Below, one piece after another: positions 1 through 5,071 of a stretch of DNA of 6,747 bases. The notes below the pieces were generated by a model that was not told where the DNA came from, made no database searches, and was given only the letters and a program-made list of their open reading frames with translations. Position 1 is the first letter of the stretch, and every line of letters starts with the position of its first letter. The position numbers and the translations under genes were made by a program. Source of the stretch: Deltaproteobacteria bacterium. Lineage in GTDB: Bacteria > Bdellovibrionota_C > UBA2361 > SZUA-149 > JADYYL01. Location: positions 1-6,747 of the forward strand of contig JADYYL010000301.1 in NCBI GenBank assembly GCA_020853655.1, given 5' to 3'.

Positions 1-1328
1 TCGACGAGCCCACCAACTATCTCGACATCATCGCCGTTCGCTGGCTTCAACGTTTTCTCAAGGAGTGGCCTGAGGAGCTCATGCTCATCACCCACGACCG
101 AGAGTTCATGGATTCCGTGACGACACATACGCTCGGGATCCATCGCCAGCGTGTAAAGAAACTCGCCGGCGGAACCGCGAAGTACTACGAACAGATCATC
201 CAAGAAGAGGAGATCTACGAGAAGACTCGCCAGAACGAGATCCGCGAGCGAAAGGAGATCGAGAAGTTCGTCAATCGCTTCCGCGCGCAGGCGTCCAAGG
301 CTCGCCTTGTTCAGTCCCGGGTGAAGCTCCTCGACAAAATGGAAGTGAAAACGGAACTGAATGACATTCAGGATCTCGAGTTCCGATTCCGCTCGAAACC
401 CTTTCCGGGGAAATTCATCGCCCACGTCAACGATCTGCGCTTCGGTTACAATCCCGAAGAGCCGCTCATTGATGGGCTCTCGTTCTCGATTGGAAAGAAC
501 GACCGAATTGCCGTGATCGGCCCGAACGGAAAGGGCAAGACAACGCTTCTCACTCTCCTCGCACAAGAACGGAAGCCCGACGCCGGCGCTGTCACCTATA
601 GTTCCAATGCCGAGCTCGCCTACTTCGGCCAGACGAACATCAGTCGTCTCACGATGGACAACACCGTTGAGGAGGAGGTCATCGCCGCCCACGCCGACAA
701 GAACCGAGCCATCGCGCGATCGGTCGCCGGGTTGATGATGTTCGAGGGCGACCAGGCCCTCAAGAAAATCCGCTACCTGTCCGGTGGCGAGCGAAGTCGC
801 GTGCTCCTCGGAAAGATCTTGCTCACGCCTTCGAATTTCCTCCTGCTCGACGAGCCGACGAACCACCTCGACATGCAATCGATTGAGTCTCTTCTCGAGG
901 CGGTCGAGGAGTTCGAGGGCGCCGTTGTGCTCGTGACACACAGTGACGAGATTCTGCGACGCGTGCCAAATCGCCTCGTCGTCTTCGATCGTGGAAAAGT
1001 TTCGCTCTTCGAGGGGACCTACGAGGATTTCCTCCGTCGCGTCGGCTGGGCGGATGAAGAGGAGCAGGGAATCGCTCCGGAGAAGCCGGCGAAGAAGAGC
1101 CGCGAAGAGATCAAAAAGATCAAACGCGAGATGGAGCGTTGCGAGAAGGAGATCGAAACCGTCGAATCGCGAGTGAAGTCGCTCGAGATTGATCTCCAGA
1201 AGGCGATCGACGCGAGCGACTCTTGGAAGATCTCAGACATCTCCGCAGAGATCGGCTCTGCCCAGAAGGAAATCGAGAGCAAGTTTCGAGAGCTCGAGTC
1301 ACTCGATTCTCAGATTCAAGGGGAATAG
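1..1328 (+). CDS. ABC-F family ATPase, 3' part (5' end outside window)
   Basis: This is a soluble twin-ATPase ABC-F protein. The family acts on the ribosome (translation factors, some antibiotic-protection proteins) and is not a transporter. The reading frame is already open at base 3, where DEPTNYLD is the Walker B of the first ATPase domain, so the annotated start must lie upstream of the window. A first H-loop (LITHDREF) follows near base 84. The charged inter-domain linker with the ABC-F type motif KFVNRFRAQASKARLVQSR lies at about 264-320. The second domain has Walker A GPNGKGKT (519-542), signature LSGGE (777-791), Walker B LLLDEPTNHLD (840-872) and an H-loop His in VTHS, where many relatives have THD. 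No membrane segment is visible. The last 80 or so residues (from about 1083) are Lys/Glu-rich and look like the C-terminal coiled coil of YheS/Uup-type members. The family is certain; the subtype (YheS-like) is inferred. Confidence 0.96.
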   Translation, partial: DEPTNYLDIIAVRWLQRFLKEWPEELMLITHDREFMDSVTTHTLGIHRQRVKKLAGGTAKYYEQIIQEEEIYEKTRQNEIRERKEIEKFVNRFRAQASKARLVQSRVKLLDKMEVKTELNDIQDLEFRFRSKPFPGKFIAHVNDLRFGYNPEEPLIDGLSFSIGKNDRIAVIGPNGKGKTTLLTLLAQERKPDAGAVTYSSNAELAYFGQTNISRLTMDNTVEEEVIAAHADKNRAIARSVAGLMMFEGDQALKKIRYLSGGERSRVLLGKILLTPSNFLLLDEPTNHLDMQSIESLLEAVEEFEGAVVLVTHSDEILRRVPNRLVVFDRGKVSLFEGTYEDFLRRVGWADEEEQGIAPEKPAKKSREEIKKIKREMERCEKEIETVESRVKSLEIDLQKAIDASDSWKISDISAEIGSAQKEIESKFRELESLDSQIQGE

Positions 1329-1342
1329 CCGCCAACGCGGCT
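1327..1342. terminator. Weak terminator-like hairpin between convergent genes
   Basis: Perfect 6-bp arms AGCCGC/GCGGCT with a 4-base loop overlap the ABC-F stop codon. The 70-base gap between this gene and the convergent minus-strand gene is GC-rich. There is no good T-run on either side, so intrinsic termination is only possible. It might serve both directions. Confidence 0.3.
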
Positions 1343-1398
1343 TGTCCTCGGCGTCGACCGCCTCCCGCGCTCAGCGCCACCGCGAACAAACGCCTCTG

Positions 1399-1644
1399 TC
1401 AGAAAAGCACGCCTTCCTTTCGTAGCTCCGACTCTATCCGCTCAACTGCTTCTTTCGACGACTTCAGGTCCGTCCCATGAAGCTGCCGATAGAGTTTGAT
1501 TGCCTCGATCTTCCTATTGGCAATGATCGCGGCACGAATGCCTTCTGCGGTCGGCGGATACTCGCTCTGAACGGCGCCACCAATTCCACGCCGACCGAGA
1601 ACGATAAACAGTCCAACGATGATCGCGATGATCAGAAATTTCAT
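1399..1644 (-). CDS. Small membrane-anchored protein with bL12 C-terminal-like region
   Basis: An 81-residue protein. Residues 2-17 are strongly hydrophobic (FLIIAIIVGLFIVLG) and are followed by RR, consistent with a single N-terminal membrane anchor and the rest in the cytoplasm. Residues 34-76 contain KIEAIKLYRQLHGTDLKSSK and then EAVE, which matches the pattern of the ribosomal protein bL12 C-terminal domain (K-I-x-x-I-K-x-x-R-x-x-x-G-x-x-L-K-x-x-K-x-x-V-E). Small single-domain proteins with this region and a membrane helix occur in many bacteria without a known function. It is not bL12 itself because it lacks the dimerisation domain and hinge. The ATG has no evident Shine-Dalgarno sequence. 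It lies 36 bases after the stop of the DinB-like gene on the same strand, so co-transcription or coupling is likely. The function is unknown; a protein-interaction role is only a guess from the fold. Confidence 0.8.
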   Translation of the reverse strand: MKFLIIAIIVGLFIVLGRRGIGGAVQSEYPPTAEGIRAAIIANRKIEAIKLYRQLHGTDLKSSKEAVERIESELRKEGVLF

Positions 1645-1680
1645 AGCGTTTAACCGACCGTCGTCGGCTCATCCGCGCTT

Positions 1681-2187
1681 CTACTGCTGATCCGCGCTCG
1701 GCCCATAACTCGAGGGAACGGGCACGTCGAGCAGGCGGAAATACACTCCGAGCTGCGCGCGATGATGCACGAGATGTTTCATGATGAATGAGCTCAGGAC
1801 CGCGACTCGCGGCATCTTGAAAATCGAATGGCCGGCGTTCAGCAACTCCCACTCCTGAAACATCTTCTCATCAGAGGTGGCCATGAGATCTGCGCGGGCC
1901 TTCTTCGCCGCGGCATCGAAGGCAGTCACGAGCTCGTTTGTCGTCGTAAAGGTGACAAAGGGGGACTTTGCTCCAGGTTCGGAAGCGCTGAAATCGAGAG
2001 AGTCCTGCGTCACCGTTGTTGTGAGCCAACCCGGAATCTCCGCGACGTGGGCCGCCAACCGTCCGAGCGTTTGAGATTTCGGATGGGGCGCCCAGTCCTT
2101 CTGCGATTCGGGCACAAGTGTGAGGAACTTGCGCGTCACACCAATCTCGTAATCGAACTCGGGAACAAGCGATTCAGCGATGCTCAT
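1681..2187 (-). CDS. DinB superfamily metal-binding protein
   Basis: A 168-residue soluble protein of the DinB/YfiT-like four-helix bundle superfamily. Many members bind a divalent metal through three histidines, and some are thiol-dependent transferases or hydrolases; the substrate here cannot be read from sequence. The likely metal ligands are His47 (GRLAAHVAEIPGW) and His138 plus His142 (MKHLVHHRAQLGVY), with the usual spacing and the characteristic HxxxHxxQ helix. The length is typical. I place the start at the ATG at 2187 because GGAG sits 5 bases upstream of it. An in-frame GTG at 2193 would add two residues but overlaps that ribosome-binding site. It is the first gene of a probable two-gene minus-strand unit with the bL12-like protein. 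No signal peptide or membrane segment is visible. Confidence 0.88.
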   Translation of the reverse strand: MSIAESLVPEFDYEIGVTRKFLTLVPESQKDWAPHPKSQTLGRLAAHVAEIPGWLTTTVTQDSLDFSASEPGAKSPFVTFTTTNELVTAFDAAAKKARADLMATSDEKMFQEWELLNAGHSIFKMPRVAVLSSFIMKHLVHHRAQLGVYFRLLDVPVPSSYGPSADQQ

Positions 2188-2256
2188 AGACACTCCATGA
2201 AATTAGAATCCTGTGCGGGCGATGATCGCCGCGACGGACGAACTCGGTCGCGAAGA

Positions 2257-2277
2257 ACGGTGACCAATAGTCACCGT
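2257..2277. promoter_or_regulatory. Perfect palindrome (operator candidate) upstream of DinB-like gene
   Basis: ACGGTGAC-caata-GTCACCGT: 8-bp perfect arms with a 5-base centre, 70 bases upstream of the chosen start of the DinB-like gene. Two smaller dyads lie between it and the gene: GGCGAT-G-ATCGCC (2218-2230) and CGCGAC/GTCGCG (2230-2235 with 2247-2252). The short symmetric shape suits a homodimeric regulator. A small RNA hairpin is the alternative. I could not identify a convincing -35/-10 pair around it. Confidence 0.45.
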
Positions 2278-2417
2278 CGAACACACGCACGAGAGAATTG
2301 CGCTCGACGAATGAAAAAGCAAGCCGACCGGAGAGAGTGCGGAGGTCGTAACAGAGAACAACATATGAATTGCGGGGGATGAAGTCGCTCGCGCGATATC
2401 AGAGCCCCCTCCTCCTT

Positions 2418-2585
2418 CTAGCCCTTGAGCGGCTCCTCTTCGGGCAGCAGCGCATCGCGCAGCACCAGAAGAGCAGTGATGAACATCGCCGGCACCGCGA
2501 GAACGGCGAGCACGAGGGCGATGACCCCGACAGCGAGAGCGGGGGGAACCGCGTCTCTGATCGACTCGAGAAGATCCGGGCTCAC
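2418..2585 (-). CDS. Small single-pass membrane protein, 55 residues (GTG start)
   Basis: A 55-residue frame starting with GTG at 2585 and ending with TAG at 2418. It begins MSPDLLESIRDAVPP, a short amphipathic acidic N-terminus. A long hydrophobic stretch follows at about residues 15-42 (ALAVGVIALVLAVLAVPAMF then ITALLVL) with one proline, and then an acidic tail (LLPEEEPLKG). The GTG overlaps the TGA of the preceding 43-residue gene in the four-base overlap GTGA, the usual sign of translational coupling. It has only a weak ribosome-binding site of its own. The frame stays open upstream to 2654, but that extension is cysteine/arginine-rich and unlike protein, so the overlapping GTG is the better start. 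I do not recognise the family. A membrane protein partnering the 43-residue protein is an inference from the arrangement. Confidence 0.66.
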   Translation of the reverse strand: MSPDLLESIRDAVPPALAVGVIALVLAVLAVPAMFITALLVLRDALLPEEEPLKG

Positions 2586-2713
2586 GAGAGGGTCCGGAGG
2601 AAGTACACTCCGACTCCGATGATCCCCGCCACACCGATCAGGGCAGCGATCCACCGACCTGCGCCGCTGGTCTGCGGCTGAACAACGGGTTCACTTCCAA
2701 GTCCGAGAGGCAT
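2582..2713 (-). CDS. Very small single-pass membrane protein, 43 residues
   Basis: A 43-residue frame from ATG (2713) to TGA (2582), beginning MPLGLGSEPVVQPQTSGAGR and continuing into one hydrophobic helix at about residues 21-39 (WIAALIGVAGIIGVGVYFL), with the short tail RTLS. The soluble N-terminus is rich in Gly, Pro and Gln. AGGA (2721-2724) stands 7 bases before the ATG, a good ribosome-binding site and the best in this part of the window. Its stop overlaps the GTG of the 55-residue gene. Upstream lie a strong promoter candidate and a structured leader. The codons have the mostly G/C third positions of the neighbouring genes. I do not recognise the family, and its short length means gene callers would probably skip it. 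Confidence 0.66.
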   Translation of the reverse strand: MPLGLGSEPVVQPQTSGAGRWIAALIGVAGIIGVGVYFLRTLS

Positions 2714-2733
2714 GGAGCGTTCCTTTCTTCACT

Positions 2734-2753
2734 CTGAAGCTTTATTGCTTCAG
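2734..2753 (-). promoter_or_regulatory. Perfect hairpin in the leader just before the 43-residue gene
   Basis: CTGAAGC/GCTTCAG, 7-bp perfect arms around a 6-base A/T loop, ending 9 bases upstream of the AGGA ribosome-binding site of the gene starting at 2713. On the minus-strand RNA no U-run follows, so it is not a normal terminator. It could influence ribosome access or RNA stability. Confidence 0.5.
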
Positions 2754-2764
2754 CACCGCGCGGC

Positions 2765-2841
2765 GTCCCCCTCGAAGGGAAACAGTTACCCGCGGTGGGA
2801 TGAGGGAACTCCTCAACCCACAACGGGTGGAACCTAAACTG
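2765..2841 (-). ncRNA. Structured 5' leader RNA (nested helices), minus strand
   Basis: On the minus-strand RNA several helices nest within about 80 bases. A 10-bp stem with one A-A or U-U type mismatch pairs 2795-2805 with 2811-2821 over a 5-base loop. It is enclosed by 5 bp (2788-2792 with 2824-2828) and by another 5 bp (2783-2787 with 2837-2841), with an 8-base bulge on one side. A separate hairpin pairs 2766-2772 with 2776-2782; two of its pairs are G-U on the minus-strand RNA but would be C-A mismatches on the plus-strand RNA, which points to the minus strand as the transcribed one. The element lies between the promoter at 2894-2922 and the small membrane-protein genes. It does not match any riboswitch, 6S, tmRNA, RNase P or SRP pattern I can recall. 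A cis-regulatory leader is the simplest reading; a stand-alone small RNA is possible. Confidence 0.45.
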
Positions 2842-2893
2842 CTACGAACTCCGATGAGGTCGCTGAAGAGAACGAAAGGCACAACACGCTTCG

Positions 2894-2922
2894 AGTATAG
2901 ATGGGGTCGAAAGCATAACCAA
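2894..2922 (-). promoter_or_regulatory. Sigma-70-type promoter candidate for the small membrane-protein unit
   Basis: On the minus strand TTGGTT (2922-2917) is followed after exactly 17 bases by TATACT (2899-2894), close to the TTGACA/TATAAT consensus. Transcription would start near 2887 and read through the structured leader into the gene starting at 2713. This is the best promoter match I found in the window. Confidence 0.55.
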
Positions 2923-2978
2923 GTCAGGGTTGCCCAGAAGCAGCTCTTCCCCAAGATCGCACAATGAAATCAGGAGCT

Positions 2979-3356
2979 TTAGACGGGCAATACGGCCCTC
3001 TCCGCTCGCTCTCCTCGGGCGAGACCTCGTCGCACCACTGCATTGTGTCGGTCCTCCGCAACGGAGATCCTGTGAAGCGAGACGTGTTCCAGAATGCTCA
3101 GATCGATCTGCTGTTGAGTGTCCATGAAGAGATTGTCATCGGGAGAGGGAAGTAACCTGGAGCGATAAGGGCCGATGTCGAGCAGTCGCACTTTGCAGTC
3201 AACATTCGCCCCTGTCTCTGCTTTCCACGCGAAGAGTCCACTCTCCTTCTCCCGCAGCGTCAGTCCATGTGCAGTAACAGAAGCACGTGAAAGGGGCGCT
3301 GCCGTGACAGAACCAACGCGGCCTGGGAGTAGTGATTCACGCGCGACGGCCTTGGA
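2979..3356 (-). pseudogene. Start-less open frame, possible gene relic (low confidence)
   Basis: A minus-strand frame stays open for 126 codons between a TGA (3357-3359) and a TAA (2979-2981). No ATG or TTG start occurs in its upstream part; the first GTG is at 3191 and would give only 70 residues. The translation looks moderately protein-like, with stretches such as LREKESGLFAWKAETGANVD and FMDTQQQIDLSILEHVSLHR. The second codon position is A/T-rich in the middle part, as in real genes. I do not recognise a family. It may be a decayed 3' gene fragment, a gene with its start lost, or chance in GC-rich DNA. It ends 57 bases before the promoter candidate on the same strand. Confidence 0.25.
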
Positions 3357-3585
3357 TCATGTCAGAGCAGAGGAACAAGCGCGTAGAATGCCTAGATGGC
3401 TTGAGCGTGACATAAGACACGGGTATGAACACGGTTGCGGTCTTGCAAGCTCTGCCGCTCGAGGGAGCAATTTCTATTGCGTGATCAAGTGTCTTTTTGT
3501 GACCGAGTTCAGTTTTGTAACCGATCTCTTTTTGGTTATCGGGTGAACGCGGCGAACGTTAATCAACTCTTTGGAGTAGTTCACA
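3192..3585. other. Intergenic region upstream of the GlcG-like gene
   Basis: About 390 bases without a supportable gene. Its left half lies under the start-less minus-strand frame. The right half holds a small hairpin GCAAT-ttct-ATTGC (3467-3480) and three imperfect T-rich repeats (3494-3542). A 123-codon plus-strand frame (3175-3546) looks compositionally random and is not called. A ribosome-binding site GGAG (3573-3576) precedes the next gene by 9 bases. Confidence 0.6.
3494..3542 (+). repeat. Three imperfect 17-18 base direct repeats upstream of GlcG-like gene
   Basis: TTTTGTGACCGAG (from 3495), TTTTGTAACCGAT (from 3513) and TTTTGGTTATCGG (from 3530) repeat with 17-18 base spacing. The second and third together also form a dyad, CCGAT (3521-3525) with ATCGG (3538-3542). 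The block ends 43 bases before the start codon, where regulator sites or promoter parts would be expected. No clean -35/-10 pair is apparent within it. Confidence 0.4.
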
Positions 3586-4362
3586 ATGGCTTTTCAGAAT
3601 CGGATCTTTTCGGTGTGCGCTGCGGCAGTCATCGCATGCGGCGTCTCATCGGAAGCGCATGCCGATGACACATGCTCCGCGCTCCCAAGTTTCGAAGCCT
3701 TAAAGAACGCGCTCGTGAGCGCACGGAAGGAGGGCAATGGAGGGTTGAATCTTGATATGTGGGGAACGATCGTCGACCGAAGCGGCACGGTTTGTGCGGT
3801 CGCCTACACCGGATCTGCTGCTGACTCGCAGTGGCCCGGAAGTCGCGTGATCTCGGCGCAGAAGGCCAATACCGCAAATGCTTTTAGTCTTGCCGGACTT
3901 GCGCTCTCAACGGCGAATCTCTACTCCGCGACACAGCCGGGAGCGTCGCTGTTCGGTCTACAAGAGAGCAACCCAGTTGATACTGACGTGGCGTATTCGG
4001 GCTCCGCAGATGAGTTTGGAACGAGCGACGATCCTATGGTTGGAGAACGGATCGGCGGCGTGAATGTCTTCGGTGGAGGTTTGGCGCTCTACAGTGCAGA
4101 TGGAAAGATCCTCGGCGGTCTCGGGGTGAGCGGAGATACTTCCTGTGCAGATCATAATATTGCGTGGCGAACACGGAACATCCTGAAGCTCGATACTGTT
4201 CCATCAGGTGTTGCTCCAACCAAGAATGATCAGATCATCTTCGACATCGACAGCGGAAAGAGCGCCGGCGGATTCGGACATCCCAAATGCGGTGGAACCG
4301 AGGATGCGATCGCGGCAAAGCTTGCTCCGACGGCAGTCAAAGAAGCGGCGAAGAAGGAGTAG
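3586..4362 (+). CDS. Exported GlcG/HbpS-family (haem-degrading-like) protein
   Basis: A 258-residue protein of the GlcG/HbpS family (DUF336, named haem-degrading domain in Pfam). Members include HbpS, which binds haem and iron outside the cell, and GlcG-type proteins of unknown activity. An N-terminal signal peptide is clear: Arg6, a hydrophobic core (VCAAAVIACGV), and an Ala-His-Ala signal peptidase I site after residue 26, so the mature protein is periplasmic or secreted. The family domain spans about residues 36-200. It has an N-terminal helix (FEALKNALVSARKEGNGGLN), a strand pair with DRSGTVCAVAYTG, RVISAQKANTANAFS, and near its C-terminus the hallmark GGGLALYSADGKILGGLGVS followed by the CADHNIAW helix. 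The family part is typical; the insertion between residues 110 and 155 and the Lys/Ala-rich tail extend it. Four cysteines remain in the mature form (30, 70, 187, 235) and could form disulfides, though two may lie near a ligand site. GGAG 9 bases before the ATG supports the start. It stands alone between two non-coding regions; substrate and true activity are unknown. Confidence 0.86.
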   Translation: MAFQNRIFSVCAAAVIACGVSSEAHADDTCSALPSFEALKNALVSARKEGNGGLNLDMWGTIVDRSGTVCAVAYTGSAADSQWPGSRVISAQKANTANAFSLAGLALSTANLYSATQPGASLFGLQESNPVDTDVAYSGSADEFGTSDDPMVGERIGGVNVFGGGLALYSADGKILGGLGVSGDTSCADHNIAWRTRNILKLDTVPSGVAPTKNDQIIFDIDSGKSAGGFGHPKCGGTEDAIAAKLAPTAVKEAAKKE

Positions 4363-4379
4363 TTGCGCAGAGCGGTATC

Positions 4380-4462
4380 ACCGACGAGCGACCCCTCTGG
4401 TCGCCTCGGTGGAGCGCCGCCCCCTTCGACGGCTCTGCTGAGAGGAAGGGGGCGGCGCTCCA
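4380..4462. repeat. Two adjacent GC-rich hairpins, REP-like, downstream of GlcG-like gene
   Basis: Hairpin 1 (4380-4410): GCGACC/GGTCGC over a 5-base loop, with ACCGA/TCGGT closing its base. Hairpin 2 (4410-4462): perfect 18-bp arms TGGAGCGCCGCCCCCTTC and its complement. Its 17-base interior can stack a further CTCT/AGAG pair around a GCTG tetraloop, leaving a 5-base bulge. The two meet at base 4410. No T-run follows on the plus strand, so neither is a standard intrinsic terminator, although they begin 18 bases after the GlcG-like stop codon. The compact double-hairpin design and intergenic position resemble dispersed palindromic (REP/BIME-type) repeats. Being one of a family of copies is inferred, since only this copy is in the window. 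Confidence 0.6.
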
Positions 4463-4535
4463 ACTGCTCGCATTTCCGCGCGATTCCCGTTTTTGCGGTG
4501 TGAACCGACTAGCCCCGGCGAGGCATCTCAAGGTG

Positions 4536-4572
4536 GAGAACCGGACAAAATTCGCGGTTTCTCTTGATTTTT
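4536..4572 (+). terminator. Possible Rho-independent terminator
   Basis: GAGAACCG (4536-4543) pairs with CGGTT-T-CTC (4555-4563, one bulged T) and is followed by TTGATTTTT (4564-4572), a fair T-rich tail on the plus strand. It would end transcription coming from the GlcG-like gene through the hairpins at 4380-4462. Confidence 0.35.
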
Positions 4573-4599
4573 CCGGTCATTCCGGTAATCTCTCTTTTC

Positions 4600-4743
4600 C
4601 TATCTGAGTATTTCTATTCTGGTCCCCTTCTGGAGCGCGGTCATCAGCGCCTCCGCAAGATCCAAACAGTAGGCGTCGAAATTGGGAGAAACTCTCTCGA
4701 GGCTCGACTTCTACTCATAGAACTTCCTCAGGGCCGCGCGAAG
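4600..4743 (-). pseudogene. Short possible gene relic with internal stop (low confidence)
   Basis: A 47-codon minus-strand stretch between a TAA (4744-4746) and a TAG (4600-4602), broken by a TAG at 4711-4713. It reads like a protein fragment: LRAALRKFYE, stop, then KSSLERVSPNFDAY, CLDLAEALMTALQ and KGTRIEILR, rich in helix-forming residues. No family is recognised, and a stretch this short may be chance. Confidence 0.15.
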
Positions 4744-5071
4744 TTATGCGTGGCGGAAGGAACTGGATCGGCGGGTTTCGCCTTTCACAAACGTCGCAGA
4801 GCATCCTCGTTACCTGTTGGTCGGTAAAACGATCACCTGGGAAGCGACCGCTTGAAGACGTTTTCATTCAAGTGATTCTCCTCTGTGTAGCATTGCCCCG
4901 TCCCTCCGGGACCGGAAGGCTTTGTGATGAGAATTGCTTGTTCATTGACGTCCCAACGCGTGCTTCCGCGAGAAAGCGGAGAAGTGGTGCGGTGTGACAA
5001 ATTCGAGTGCGTTCGCCTTCGCCTACACCGGCTGCAAAGCGTCTTCGAATCAGTTGGTAATCATTGTCTCT

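Larger units (their letters stand above)
4363..5071. other. Long intergenic region before the DEAD-box helicase gene
   Basis: About 700 bases with no confident gene. It contains the paired hairpins at 4380-4462, a terminator-like hairpin (4536-4572), a possible relic on the minus strand (4600-4743) and a 6+6 inverted repeat CTTGAA/TTCAAG (4851-4872). A possible plus-strand promoter is TTGATT (4564-4569), 16 bases, TAATCT (4586-4591). If it is used, the helicase mRNA would have a leader of about 470 bases. Long leaders are known for some cold-responsive RNA helicase genes, but none is demonstrated here. Short open frames on either strand lack ribosome-binding sites and protein-like composition. 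Confidence 0.55.

Noticed and set aside
1120..1389. Several frames on both strands over the end of the ABC-F gene
   Set aside because: Shadows of the coiled-coil coding sequence, which is rich in Lys and Glu codons and gives Arg/Ser-rich antisense frames.
2203..2634. 143-codon minus-strand frame across the 55-residue membrane-protein gene
   Set aside because: Its Ser/Arg/Ala-rich translation overlaps the better 55- and 43-residue frames in a different frame, and the rest lies in intergenic dyads.
2586..2654. Extended N-terminus for the 55-residue protein from an upstream start at 2654
   Set aside because: The added 23 residues are Cys/Arg/Asp-rich, lie inside the 43-residue gene in another frame, and lack a ribosome-binding site. 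The GTG overlapping the stop codon at 2582-2585 is a better start.
2755..2845. Known structured RNA (tRNA, 6S, SRP RNA, RNase P or tmRNA)
   Set aside because: The fold was compared from memory with these families. There are no T-loop, SRP tetraloop, RNase P core or tmRNA end signatures, so it is left as an unclassified leader.
3175..3546. 123-codon plus-strand frame upstream of the GlcG-like gene
   Set aside because: Random-looking composition and no ribosome-binding site. Its last part reads through the T-rich repeats. The opposite-strand frame looks more protein-like.
4746..4997. 83-codon plus-strand frame before the helicase
   Set aside because: No ribosome-binding site, no recognisable family, and mixed composition with no clear codon bias.
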